Below are positions 1 through 8,571 of a stretch of DNA of 64,000 nucleotides, piece after piece (position 1 is the stretch's first letter; each line of letters begins with the position of its first letter). The notes below the pieces were generated by a model, which saw nothing but the letters and a program-made list of their open reading frames with translations, searched no databases and had not been told where the DNA came from. This DNA comes from Microbacterium hatanonis (GTDB lineage Bacteria; Actinomycetota; Actinomycetes; Actinomycetales; Microbacteriaceae), in contig NZ_VRSV01000002.1 of assembly GCF_008017415.1 (NCBI RefSeq), forward strand, positions 930,001-994,000, in the 5' to 3' direction. Both the position numbers and the translations under genes were made by a program.

Positions 1-1305
1 CGATCGGGGCCCGGCACTCCGCTGGGCAATCTGCTGCGCTCGTACTGGCAGCCGGCCGCTCTGGTGTCGGAGATGCCGGGCGAGCGTCCGGTGAAGCAGG
101 TGCGCATCATGAACGAAGACCTCGTGCTGTTCAAGAAGCGCGAGGGCTGGGGGCTGATCAGCCGCTACTGCGCCCACCGGGGCGTCGACCTGTCGTACGG
201 GCGCCTCGAGGAGGACGGCATCCGCTGCCTGTACCACGGGTGGCTCTACAACGGCGAGGGTCGCTGCGTCGAACAGCCCGCCGAACCCGACCACAGCCAG
301 TTCCTCGGCAAGGTGCGGATCGCCAACTACCCGTGCGTCGAGCGCAACGGCATCATCTTCACCTACATGGGCGCGGGCGACCCGCCGCCGTTCCCGCACT
401 ACGACTGCTTCGTCGCGCCGGAGGAGTACACCTTCGCGTTCAAGGGGCTGTGGGAGTGCAACTGGCTGCAGGGACTCGAGGGCGGCATCGATCCCAGTCA
501 CGTGTCGTTCCTCCACCGCTTCATCGAGGAGGACCCGCGCGAGATGTACGGGCAGCAGTTCGCCGAGGAGGTCGAGGGCACGGGCAAGAAGCTCTCGATG
601 CTCGTCGGTGAGAGCTACCGCCCCGACATCGAGGTCGAGAACGCCGACCACGGCCTGCGCGTGTACGCCCTGCGCCAGCTCACCGAGGACATCAAGCACG
701 TGCGGGTGACGAACCTGCTCTTCCCGAATGCGTTCGTCGTGCCGTTCGGCAACTCGAAGGTGTTCACGCAGTGGCACGTGCCGATCGATGACGAGACCTC
801 GTACTGGTACATGATCTTCTACGACTTCGCCGAGCCCACCGACAAGGAGACGCTCCTCCAGCAGCGGCTCGAGGGCGTGAGCCTTCCGGAGTACCGGCCG
901 CTGCGCAATCGCAGCAACAACTGGGGGTTCGACCCGGTCGAGCAGAAGGAGCTCACCTACACCGGCATGGGCCTGGACATCAACGTCCACGACCAGTGGG
1001 CGGTGGAGAGCATGGGAGCCATCCAGGACCGCACGGTCGAGCGCCTGGGGGTCTCCGACCGCGCAGTGAGCGCCAACCGCCGCCTGCTGCTCCGGGCGAT
1101 CGAGGCGTTCGCGTCCGGGGCGCGCACCCCGTCGCATCCGCTCAGCGACACCGAGGCCGCGGAACTGACCGGTCCCATCGCGATGGACACGATCGCCGCG
1201 AACGACGCGTGGCAGACCCGCTGGGTCGAGCGCGAGCAGGAGCGCCGCGACGCGTCGCCGTGGGCGGGTCCCCTCGCCACCGCGGAAGCCACCGTCGATG
1301 CGTGA
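1..1305 (+). CDS. Rieske non-heme iron oxygenase, alpha subunit (5' end missing)
   Basis: This is the oxygenase component of a Rieske-type aromatic or amine oxygenase; it needs a separate reductase, which is not seen in the window. The reading frame is open from base 1, and the first residues (GTPLGNLLRSYWQPA) match the region close to the N-terminus of the phthalate-4,5-dioxygenase-like group, so only a few residues are missing. The [2Fe-2S] motif is visible as CAHRG followed by CLYHGW, and the mononuclear iron motif as GGIDPSHVSFLH. The stop overlaps the next gene by 8 bases. An internal GTG at 64 is not a likely start because it would cut off conserved sequence. The substrate cannot be read from the sequence; the coupled ligase gene suggests an amine. 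Confidence 0.88.
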   Translation, partial: RSGPGTPLGNLLRSYWQPAALVSEMPGERPVKQVRIMNEDLVLFKKREGWGLISRYCAHRGVDLSYGRLEEDGIRCLYHGWLYNGEGRCVEQPAEPDHSQFLGKVRIANYPCVERNGIIFTYMGAGDPPPFPHYDCFVAPEEYTFAFKGLWECNWLQGLEGGIDPSHVSFLHRFIEEDPREMYGQQFAEEVEGTGKKLSMLVGESYRPDIEVENADHGLRVYALRQLTEDIKHVRVTNLLFPNAFVVPFGNSKVFTQWHVPIDDETSYWYMIFYDFAEPTDKETLLQQRLEGVSLPEYRPLRNRSNNWGFDPVEQKELTYTGMGLDINVHDQWAVESMGAIQDRTVERLGVSDRAVSANRRLLLRAIEAFASGARTPSHPLSDTEAAELTGPIAMDTIAANDAWQTRWVEREQERRDASPWAGPLATAEATVDA

Positions 1306-2827
1306 GCGCAACGTCGACGAGCGCCCCGTCTCCGAGAACGGCGGGGGCGTCTCGGCGCGGCCGATGCTCGCGGCCGAGCGCGACGGCTTCATCTCCCGCC
1401 ACGACCTCTGGAGCGAGGCGCAGTACGCGGCCGCGGGCCAGATGCGCCGGGTGATGGATGAGATCGGCATCGAGATGGTGCGGTTCTCGTTCGTCGACCA
1501 GCACGGGATCCTGCGCGGCAAGACCATCACGCGGGCCGGCGTCGCCGCGGCGATGCGCTCTGGCCTGACGGTGCCGAGCTCGCTGCTGCTGAAGGACACC
1601 TCGGGCCAGTCGGTGTTCTCCGTCTTCTCCGCCGACACCGGGGTGGGCGTCGACGGCTTCAGCGGCGCCGGCGACATCGTGCTCGTGCCCGACCCCGCGA
1701 CCTTCCGCGTGCTGCCGTGGACCGAGAACACTGCCTGGATCCTCTGCGATCTCCGCTTCCCCGACGGCGCCCCGGTGCCGTTCTGCACGCGGTCGATCCT
1801 GCGCACCGAGCTCGCGACCCTCGCCTCGCGCGGGTACGGCATGACGGTGGGCGCCGAGCTGGAGTTCCACGTCTTCCGGCTCTCCGACGAGGAGCTCGGG
1901 ACGGCCCACGTCGCCGCCCCCGGCCGTCCGGGGGATGCGATGGTGTGCGCCCCCACGACGCGCGGGGCGCAGCTGCTGCACGAGGAGTCGCTGGACGCGA
2001 TGCAGCCCCTGGTCGACGCGCTCTATCGCACCTTGACCCTGCTCGACCTCCCGCTGCGCTCCATCGAGCTGGAGTTCGGGCACAGCCAGTTCGAGATCAC
2101 GATGGAGGCGGGGGATGCTGCGCGGATCGCCGATGCGATCGTGCTGTGCCGCATGGCGGTGCGCCGCGTCGCCCGCGGTCTCGGCTACCACGCGACGTTC
2201 ATGTCGCGCCCCCAGGGCGCGGAGGGCGCTTCGACCGGCTGGCATCTGCACCAGTCGCTCTACGAGCTGTCGACGGGGGCGGCGGCCTTCGTCCCCGAGG
2301 CGGAGGGGACGACCCTGAGTCTCGTGGGGTCGGCGTACCTCGCCGGACTCCTCGCCCACGCCCCTGCTGCGGCGGCCTTCACGACCCCCACCGTCAACGG
2401 GTACAAGCGGTATCAGCCGTTCTCGCTCGCGCCCGATCGCGTGGCCTGGGGCATCGACAACAAGGGCGCGATGATCCGCGCGGTCGGCGGGGTGGGCGAT
2501 CCGGCGACCCGGCTCGAGAACCGTTCCGGCGAGCCGGCGGCGAACCCGTACCTCTACATCGCGTCGCAGCTGATCAGCGGGATGGACGGCATGGAGCGCG
2601 GACTCGTCCCGCCCGCCCCCACCCTCGATCCCTACCGCACCGAGGCGCCGGCGCTGCCGGCGTCGCTCGGCGACGCCGTCGCCGCGCTCGTCGACGACGC
2701 CGCGTTCCGGTCGGCGCTCGGGGAGACGGTGGTGCACTGGTACGCGACGATCAAACGCGCCGAGTTCGATCGGTACCTCCGACACGTCTCCGACTGGGAG
2801 CAGCGCGAATACTTCGGGATCCTGTGA
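1298..2827 (+). CDS. Glutamine synthetase family protein, probable gamma-glutamyl-amine ligase
   Basis: This 509-residue protein belongs to the glutamine synthetase fold and probably joins glutamate to an amine using ATP. Family landmarks are the GAELEFHVF glutamate segment, the ELEFGHSQFEIT segment, GWHLHQSL (the usual MHVHQS loop) and RLENRSGEPAANPYL near the C-terminus. It is a divergent stand-alone copy rather than a housekeeping GlnA. It starts inside the Rieske oxygenase gene (8-base overlap), so the two are translationally coupled. In aniline and isopropylamine degradation, GS-like ligases glutamylate the amine before oxidation, which is the model I infer here. The first 45 or so residues are not conserved-looking, and a later start is possible. 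Confidence 0.82.
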   Translation: MRERNVDERPVSENGGGVSARPMLAAERDGFISRHDLWSEAQYAAAGQMRRVMDEIGIEMVRFSFVDQHGILRGKTITRAGVAAAMRSGLTVPSSLLLKDTSGQSVFSVFSADTGVGVDGFSGAGDIVLVPDPATFRVLPWTENTAWILCDLRFPDGAPVPFCTRSILRTELATLASRGYGMTVGAELEFHVFRLSDEELGTAHVAAPGRPGDAMVCAPTTRGAQLLHEESLDAMQPLVDALYRTLTLLDLPLRSIELEFGHSQFEITMEAGDAARIADAIVLCRMAVRRVARGLGYHATFMSRPQGAEGASTGWHLHQSLYELSTGAAAFVPEAEGTTLSLVGSAYLAGLLAHAPAAAAFTTPTVNGYKRYQPFSLAPDRVAWGIDNKGAMIRAVGGVGDPATRLENRSGEPAANPYLYIASQLISGMDGMERGLVPPAPTLDPYRTEAPALPASLGDAVAALVDDAAFRSALGETVVHWYATIKRAEFDRYLRHVSDWEQREYFGIL

Positions 2828-2852
2828 TCCCGCGCCGAGGAAGAGAGCACGC

Positions 2853-4310
2853 ATGAGCATCAGATCCCGTGTCGGCACCCTGCCGGCCCACGAGCCGTTC
2901 CTGCTCGCGGGGGAGTGGATCCCGGCCGGTGATCGCGCCCTCCGCGAGGTCGTCGACCCCGCGACGCAGGAGGTGCTCACCACCGTCGCCGATGCGACGG
3001 CCGCCGACGTCGATGCCGCGGTGGCCGCCGCCGTCGCGGCCCACGCCGATCGGCGTTGGCGGGGGATGGCGCCGCTGGATCGCGCCCGCATCCTGAACCG
3101 CGTCGCCGACCTCATCGAGGCCGACCTGGAGGAGCTTGCGATCCTCGAGACCCGCGACAACGGCAAGCCGATCGAACGCTCGCGCGCCGATACGGCCAGC
3201 GCCGCACGCACCTTCCGGCACTTCGCCGGTGCGCCGTCTCGTCTGGGCGGATCGGTCATCCCGATCGACGGCGGCGCGCACCACGTCTACACAGTGCTCG
3301 AGCCGATCGGCCCGGTGGCGATCATCCTGCCGTGGAACTTCCCGATCATGACCGCCGCCTTCAAGCTCGCTCCGGCGCTGGCCGCGGGCTGCCCCGTGGT
3401 CGCGAAGCCTGCGGAGGACACCCCCCTGACGCTCCTGCGCCTGGCGAAGATCCTGCAGGAGGCGGGCGTGCCCGACGGTGTCGTGAGCGTGCTGACCGGC
3501 GACGGCGAGGTGGGCGCCGCCCTCTCCGCCCACCCGGGGATCGCGAAGATCAGCTTCACGGGCTCGACGGAGGTCGGCCGGCTCGTCGCCCATGCCGCCG
3601 CCGACGACTTCACCCGTGTCACCCTCGAGCTCGGCGGCAAGAGTCCGAACATCGTCTTCGAGGACGCGGATCTGGATGCTGCGGTGCTGACCGCCATGCG
3701 GGCGTCCTTCGGGCATTCGGGGCAGATGTGCACGGCGGGAAGCCGCCTGCTCGTGCAGCGCTCCATCCTCGAGGAGATGACCGAGCGCCTCGCCGCGGCC
3801 GTCCGACGGGTGCCCGTCGGAGACGGGCTCGACGGCGGGATCACCGTCGGCCCGCTCGTCTCGGAGGAGCAGCGTCAGCGCGTGCTCGGCTATATCGAGA
3901 AGGGCATCGACGAGGGCGCGACCCTCGTCGCCGGCGGCGGCACCCGCGAGCCGGGCTTCTACGTCGAGCCGACGCTGTTCTCGGGTGTCACCAATGACAT
4001 GACCATCGCCCGCGAGGAGATCTTCGGCCCGGTGGTCGGGATCATCGCGTTCGACGACGAGGCCGACGCCGTGCGCATCGCGAACGACACCCGGTACGGC
4101 CTCGCCGCCGGGGTGTGGACCCGCGACCTGTCGCGCGCGCACCGCATGGCGGCCGCCATCGACGCCGGCACGGTGTGGATCAACACCTACAACGTCTTCG
4201 ATCCCGCGCTGTCGTTCGGCGGCGTCGGGGAGTCGGGGCTCGGCCGCGACCTGGGCGACGAGGGCCTTCTGGGCTTCTGCGAGTCCAAGAGCGTCGTCAT
4301 CGCGATCTAG
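2853..4310 (+). CDS. NAD(P)-dependent aldehyde dehydrogenase
   Basis: This is a full-length (485 residues) ALDH-superfamily enzyme that oxidises an aldehyde to a carboxylate in the cytoplasm. The catalytic set is complete: N162 in PWNFP, E259 in LELGGKSPN and the nucleophile C293 in GQMCTAGSR. The cofactor-binding FTGSTEVGR segment and the EEIFGPVVG segment near the C-terminus are also present. A purine-rich ribosome site (gaggaagagag) precedes the ATG. It lies 25 bases after the GS-like ligase in the same operon, so it probably oxidises the aldehyde released from the oxygenated (perhaps glutamylated) substrate. Substrate identity is inference only. Confidence 0.92.
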   Translation: MSIRSRVGTLPAHEPFLLAGEWIPAGDRALREVVDPATQEVLTTVADATAADVDAAVAAAVAAHADRRWRGMAPLDRARILNRVADLIEADLEELAILETRDNGKPIERSRADTASAARTFRHFAGAPSRLGGSVIPIDGGAHHVYTVLEPIGPVAIILPWNFPIMTAAFKLAPALAAGCPVVAKPAEDTPLTLLRLAKILQEAGVPDGVVSVLTGDGEVGAALSAHPGIAKISFTGSTEVGRLVAHAAADDFTRVTLELGGKSPNIVFEDADLDAAVLTAMRASFGHSGQMCTAGSRLLVQRSILEEMTERLAAAVRRVPVGDGLDGGITVGPLVSEEQRQRVLGYIEKGIDEGATLVAGGGTREPGFYVEPTLFSGVTNDMTIAREEIFGPVVGIIAFDDEADAVRIANDTRYGLAAGVWTRDLSRAHRMAAAIDAGTVWINTYNVFDPALSFGGVGESGLGRDLGDEGLLGFCESKSVVIAI

Positions 4311-4339
4311 CACGCCGCACGGCGGGGAAAGGGGCATCC

Positions 4340-5353
4340 GTGGTCGACACGGTGCACACGGTCACGGGACCCATCGGTCCCGCCGACCTCGGGATCACGC
4401 TCCCGCACGAGCACGTCTACATCAACATGACGCGCACGACGCCGCAGGACGGGTACCTCAACGTGGCCGCCGAGGCGGATGCCGAGCTCGCGCTCTTCGC
4501 GGCGGCCGGCGGCGCCACCGTCATCGATCTGACCAACGGCGAGCTCAGCGACTACGCGGCGCCCGTCGGGTGGAGCAACGACCTGCGAGCGATGCAGCAG
4601 AACCCGACCACCGGCTCGAGATCGGTCGCGAACGTGCTCGCGACGAAGGAGGTGTCCGAGCGCACCGGGGTGCAGGTGATCCTCGGCACGGGGCACTACT
4701 ACGAGACCTACCTCGACCGGCTCTGGTTCGACCGCACACCGACGAACCTGATCGCCGACTACCTCATCGCCGATCTTCTCGACGAGATCCCCGGCACGGG
4801 CGTGCGGGCGGGGGTCATCGGAGAGATCGCGTCCGACCTCTCCCACATCTCCGCGACCGAGGAGCGGTCGTTCCGAGCAGCCGGGAGAGCGGGCCGCGAG
4901 ACGGGCATGCTGATCTCCACCCACGCGCCGACCTTTCCGACCGGTCTCGCGCAACTCGACATCCTCCGCGAGGAGGGCGTCGACCCCTCCCGGGTCGCGA
5001 TCGGCCACGCCGACACGGTCAAGAGCGTCGACTATTCGCTCGAGATCGCGCGGCGCGGGGCGTTCGTGCAGTTCGACTGCCTGATGACCTGCCGGGTCGG
5101 GGGCGTGCTCGTCCGCCCCCAGATCGACCGGCGGCTGTCGTATCTGCGGCAGCTCATCGACGCGGGCTACGCCGGCAGCATCCTGCTCTCCCACGACGTC
5201 TGCCAGCGCTCGCACCTGCGCGCGGCGGGCGGCCCCGGGTACACCTTCCTCTTCGAGGAGTTCCGAGCCCTCGCGATCGAGGCGGGGATCGCCGCCGAGA
5301 CGCTCGACGCCATCCACCGCGACAACCCGCGTCGCGCCGTCTTCGGGGAGTAG
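4340..5353 (+). CDS. Phosphotriesterase-family metal-dependent hydrolase, intact active site
   Basis: A 337-residue TIM-barrel hydrolase of the phosphotriesterase/lactonase family. All metal ligands are in place: H23 and H25 (LPHEHVY), the bridging glutamate in GEIASD (as in the PHP subgroup rather than a carboxylated lysine), histidines in ISTHAP and IGHAD, and the aspartate in LLSHDVC. I chose the GTG at 4340 because aaagggg lies six bases upstream and the conserved protein begins there; an upstream extension would run through the aldehyde dehydrogenase gene. Family members hydrolyse lactones, amides or esters. It is followed four bases later by a second family member, so a two-protein complex or sequential steps are possible. 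Confidence 0.88.
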   Translation: MVDTVHTVTGPIGPADLGITLPHEHVYINMTRTTPQDGYLNVAAEADAELALFAAAGGATVIDLTNGELSDYAAPVGWSNDLRAMQQNPTTGSRSVANVLATKEVSERTGVQVILGTGHYYETYLDRLWFDRTPTNLIADYLIADLLDEIPGTGVRAGVIGEIASDLSHISATEERSFRAAGRAGRETGMLISTHAPTFPTGLAQLDILREEGVDPSRVAIGHADTVKSVDYSLEIARRGAFVQFDCLMTCRVGGVLVRPQIDRRLSYLRQLIDAGYAGSILLSHDVCQRSHLRAAGGPGYTFLFEEFRALAIEAGIAAETLDAIHRDNPRRAVFGE

Positions 5354-5357
5354 ACCC

Positions 5358-6374
5358 ATGCCCATCCATACCGTTCTCGGGCCGATCGCCGCCGCCGACC
5401 TCGGACCCACCTCGATGCACGAGCACCTGCTCAGCGACCTGCGCATCTGGGCGAAGCCTCCGAAGGAGCTTCCTCCCGAGGGAGTGCCGATGGGGCCGGA
5501 GCTCATGGCCTACCTCCGGTGGAACTTCCTGTCGGTGCCGGAGAACATCGTTCTCCACGACGCCGACGTGGCCGCGCAGGAACTCGCGCACGTGCGCAGC
5601 GCGGGCGGGTCGGGCGTGCTCGAACTGACCCTCGACGGCATGGGACGCCGCCTCGCGGAGCTGCCCGAGATCTCACGACGCTCGGGGGTGCACGTCATGG
5701 TCGGCGCGGGCTTCTACGTCGAGGACACGATGGCCGAGGACGTCAAGACCGCCTCGATCGACGTGTTGACCCAGCGCCTCATCGGCGAGCTCACCGACGG
5801 CATCGGCGACACCGGCATCCGCCCCGCCCTGCTCGGCGAGATCGGCACCAGCTGGCCCGTCACCGACGCCGAGTGGCGCGTCGTACGCGCCGCCGCCCGG
5901 GCGGGAGCCGAGACGGGTGCCGCCGTGTACACCCACCAGTCGTTCCGCGGAAAGGGCGGCACGAGCGTGCTCGACGCGATCCTCGCGGAGGGGATGAGCC
6001 CCGACCGCGTGATCATCGGACACCTCGACGAGTTCTGGGATCCCGGGTACCACCGCGAGATCGCACAGGCCGGCGCCGTGCTGGCGTACGACACCTTCGG
6101 GTCGGACTTCCACTACGGCAGCGCGAAACTCCGCAACCCCACCGATGCGGAGCGGCTCGACATGGTCGAGTGGCTGCTGTCGGAGGGCTATGGGTCGCAG
6201 CTCGTCATCGCGCAGGACGTCTGGGCCCAGGCCAACCTCCGCCGCAACGGCGGCAACGGCTACGATCACCTCTTCCGGCGCATCGGACCCGCGATCGCCG
6301 AGATCGCCGGCGATCCGGCGACCGTCGATCAGATCCTCATCCACACCCCGAGACGACTCCTGGAGCGGCCATGA
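5358..6374 (+). CDS. Phosphotriesterase-family metal-dependent hydrolase, second intact copy
   Basis: A 338-residue relative of the preceding gene from a different branch of the family. The ligands are complete: H21 and H23 (MHEHLLSD), glutamate in LLGEIGTS, histidines in VYTHQS and IIGHLDE, and aspartate in IAQDVW. Its stop overlaps the ATG of the isochorismatase-like gene (ATGA), so they are translationally coupled. It is much closer in architecture (segments VWxxAQL, GGxGYxxLxRR) to the two degenerate copies at 21107 and 29217 than the first copy is, and serves as the template for spotting their lost ligands. Substrate unknown. Confidence 0.88.
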   Translation: MPIHTVLGPIAAADLGPTSMHEHLLSDLRIWAKPPKELPPEGVPMGPELMAYLRWNFLSVPENIVLHDADVAAQELAHVRSAGGSGVLELTLDGMGRRLAELPEISRRSGVHVMVGAGFYVEDTMAEDVKTASIDVLTQRLIGELTDGIGDTGIRPALLGEIGTSWPVTDAEWRVVRAAARAGAETGAAVYTHQSFRGKGGTSVLDAILAEGMSPDRVIIGHLDEFWDPGYHREIAQAGAVLAYDTFGSDFHYGSAKLRNPTDAERLDMVEWLLSEGYGSQLVIAQDVWAQANLRRNGGNGYDHLFRRIGPAIAEIAGDPATVDQILIHTPRRLLERP

Positions 6375-7039
6375 CCACCCCCCTCGCATCCTCTGCGCCG
6401 CAGAACGCGCACATCGTCGGGCAGCCCGTGCTCGTCGTCGTCGACATCCAGGGCGGTTCGGGTCAATCCGCGCCCGGCGAGGGCGGTATCCCGATCATGG
6501 GCGGCCGAGCCGAGAGAGGGCCTCGCCAGCGCGCCCTCGTCGACGCCGCCCGCGCCGCCGGCGTTCCGGTCGTCTTCATCCAGGAGGTGCACAAGCCCTC
6601 CCTCATCGACATCGGTCGCGAGCTCGACGGCGTCGAGGGGCCGCACTGCATCGAGGGAGACGACGGCACGGAGCTGGCCTCCTGGCTCGAGCCGCGCCCC
6701 GAGGAGTTCGTGGTGCGCAAGCGCCGCTACTCGGCGTTCTTCGGGACGGAGCTGGAGATCGTGCTGAAGGCGTACAAGGCCGAGACCCTGATCCTCATCG
6801 GGGGGCTCACCGACGTCTGCATCCACTACACCTTCGTCGACGCGCACCAGCACGACTACCGCGTGCGGGTGATCCAGGACGCCGTCGGCGGCTCGAGCGA
6901 ACGCGCGCACACGGCATCGCTCGAGGCCATCTCGTACCTGCAGCGCGACGCCCTCGTCGACACCGCCGACGTGCTCGCGTTCTTCGAGACCGAGACCGAG
7001 GCTGCAGCGTCCGGCGCCGACCCGGTGCCGATGCGATGA
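6371..7039 (+). CDS. Isochorismatase-family cysteine hydrolase (amidohydrolase)
   Basis: A 222-residue cysteine hydrolase of the isochorismatase/nicotinamidase fold. The catalytic triad is visible: D25 in VVVDIQG, K117 in VVRKRRYSAF and C150 in LTDVCIHY. Members with a cysteine cleave C-N bonds of carbamoyl or amide groups (N-carbamoylsarcosine amidase, RutB ureidoacrylate hydrolase, biuret hydrolase). Both the start and stop overlap neighbouring genes by four bases, which places it firmly in the operon. I suspect an amide or ureido intermediate as substrate, given the amidases and the RutA-like enzyme elsewhere in the regulon, but the exact substrate cannot be read. Confidence 0.88.
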   Translation: MTTPLASSAPQNAHIVGQPVLVVVDIQGGSGQSAPGEGGIPIMGGRAERGPRQRALVDAARAAGVPVVFIQEVHKPSLIDIGRELDGVEGPHCIEGDDGTELASWLEPRPEEFVVRKRRYSAFFGTELEIVLKAYKAETLILIGGLTDVCIHYTFVDAHQHDYRVRVIQDAVGGSSERAHTASLEAISYLQRDALVDTADVLAFFETETEAAASGADPVPMR

Positions 7040-8571
7040 CCGATCCACGCCGGGCCGGGCTCCTGCCCGAGGCCGCGGAGTACGTCGTCGTCGGAGGCGG
7101 CACGGCGGGGAGCGCGGTCGCCGCGCGTCTGGCCGAAGCCGGGCACGACGTGCTCGTGCTCGAGGCCGGCCCCGACTTCGGTCCCCAGGGCGAGGCGTCC
7201 TGGCCCGCGGACTTCGTCGACGCGACGCGGCTCGGCCGCTCGCACGACTGGGGCTACGACTCGGGCGACACCTACCCGTGGACGGTCGGGTTCGAGCGCG
7301 CGCGGGCGATCGGAGGAAGCTCCGACGTGAACGGGTGCACGCAGACGTGGGGTCACCGGCGCGATTACGACGCGTGGGCCGAGGCGGGCCTCACCGGCTG
7401 GGCCGCCGACGACCTCGCGCCGCTGTTCGCCGGCGGCATGGAGCGGATGCGGGTGCGCCAGTTCACGGCGGACGAGCTGACGCCCTGGCAGCATGCCTGG
7501 TACGACGCCGCGCCCGCGGTGGGCATGCCGCGACTGACGAGCCTGAACGACCTCGATGAGGCGGCCGGGTTCGCCCCCGAAGCGATGAACATCCAGGACG
7601 GCGTGCGCATCAACGCCTCCTTCGCGTACCTCGACCCGGTGCGCGGGCTGCCGCACCTGCGGATCGTCGGCGATGCGCTCGTGGACCGCGTCGTGGTCGA
7701 GCGCGGGGTGGCGACCGGTGTCGTGGTGCACCACCACGGCGAGATCGCGACCGTTCGGGCGGGCACCGTCGTGCTCGCCGGCGGCGCCTACAACTCCCCG
7801 ACCATCCTCCTGCGATCGGGCATCGGCCCCTTCGCGCAGCTCGCGCCGCTGGGCATCCCGCTCGTCCACCATCTGCCGGGTGTCGGCGAGAATCTGCACG
7901 ACCAGCCGTTCCTCCTGATGAGCTTCGCCGGGTCCGACCGGATGGCGGCCGAGATGGACGCCGCACGCGCGGCCGGCTGGACCCCCGACGAGCAGGCGAT
8001 GGGGAAGGCTGCGTCCAGCCTCGAGACCGAGGCGTTCGACCTGCACTTCCTCCCCTACAGTCCGACGCACCGCGGTGACGACAAGCGCTGGAGCATCGGC
8101 ACCTCGGCGCTGCTGCCGCGGTCACGAGGGTTCGTGCGCCTGCGCAGCGCCGACCCGGAGGCGAAGCCGTGGATCGACCACCGGTTCCTCTCGGACGCGG
8201 AGGGCGCCGACGTGGCCATGCTGATCGAAGGAGCGGTCATGCTGCGAGAGCTCGCCGCGACCGCCGCCCTGTCGCCGCTGGTCGGCGCCGAGATCCATCC
8301 CGGTCCCGAGACGTTCGCCCGCGACGCGCTCGCCGCCCACCTCTACCGGCACCCCGACAACTACTGGCACCCCGTGGGCACGTGCCGGATGGGGGTCGCC
8401 GGGGATCCGGGCGCCGTCGTCGACGAGCGCGCCCGCGTCCACGGCATCGAGGGACTCCGCGTCGCCGATGCGTCGATCATGCCGCGCATCCCCCGCGCGA
8501 CGACCGCGATGCCATCGGTCGTGATGGGGGAGAAGGTCGCGGCCCTGCTGCTCGAGGAGGCCACCGCATGA
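7036..8571 (+). CDS. GMC-family FAD-dependent oxidoreductase
   Basis: A 511-residue flavoprotein of the glucose-methanol-choline family that oxidises an alcohol to an aldehyde or ketone. The N-terminal dinucleotide motif is [17 protein letters not shown], followed by the EAGP turn. The GMC signature region ([19 protein letters not shown]) and the C-terminal catalytic histidine region ([11 protein letters not shown]) are present. The later segment that normally carries the second catalytic His or Asn reads PRATTAMP, so this residue looks replaced, although alignment is needed. The ATG overlaps the upstream stop (ATGA) and the stop overlaps the following amidase start. It may make the aldehyde used by the upstream dehydrogenase. 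Confidence 0.9.
   Translation: MTDPRRAGLLPEAAEYVVVGGGTAGSAVAARLAEAGHDVLVLEAGPDFGPQGEASWPADFVDATRLGRSHDWGYDSGDTYPWTVGFERARAIGGSSDVNGCTQTWGHRRDYDAWAEAGLTGWAADDLAPLFAGGMERMRVRQFTADELTPWQHAWYDAAPAVGMPRLTSLNDLDEAAGFAPEAMNIQDGVRINASFAYLDPVRGLPHLRIVGDALVDRVVVERGVATGVVVHHHGEIATVRAGTVVLAGGAYNSPTILLRSGIGPFAQLAPLGIPLVHHLPGVGENLHDQPFLLMSFAGSDRMAAEMDAARAAGWTPDEQAMGKAASSLETEAFDLHFLPYSPTHRGDDKRWSIGTSALLPRSRGFVRLRSADPEAKPWIDHRFLSDAEGADVAMLIEGAVMLRELAATAALSPLVGAEIHPGPETFARDALAAHLYRHPDNYWHPVGTCRMGVAGDPGAVVDERARVHGIEGLRVADASIMPRIPRATTAMPSVVMGEKVAALLLEEATA

Noticed and set aside
4115..4339. Upstream extension of the first phosphotriesterase-family protein
   Set aside because: It reads through the end of the aldehyde dehydrogenase gene in another frame and is Arg-rich; the GTG at 4340 has a proper ribosome site.
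1142..5506. Long minus-strand frames opposite the first operon
   Set aside because: Low-complexity Arg/Ala/His-rich translations opposite well-motivated GS, aldehyde dehydrogenase and phosphotriesterase genes.
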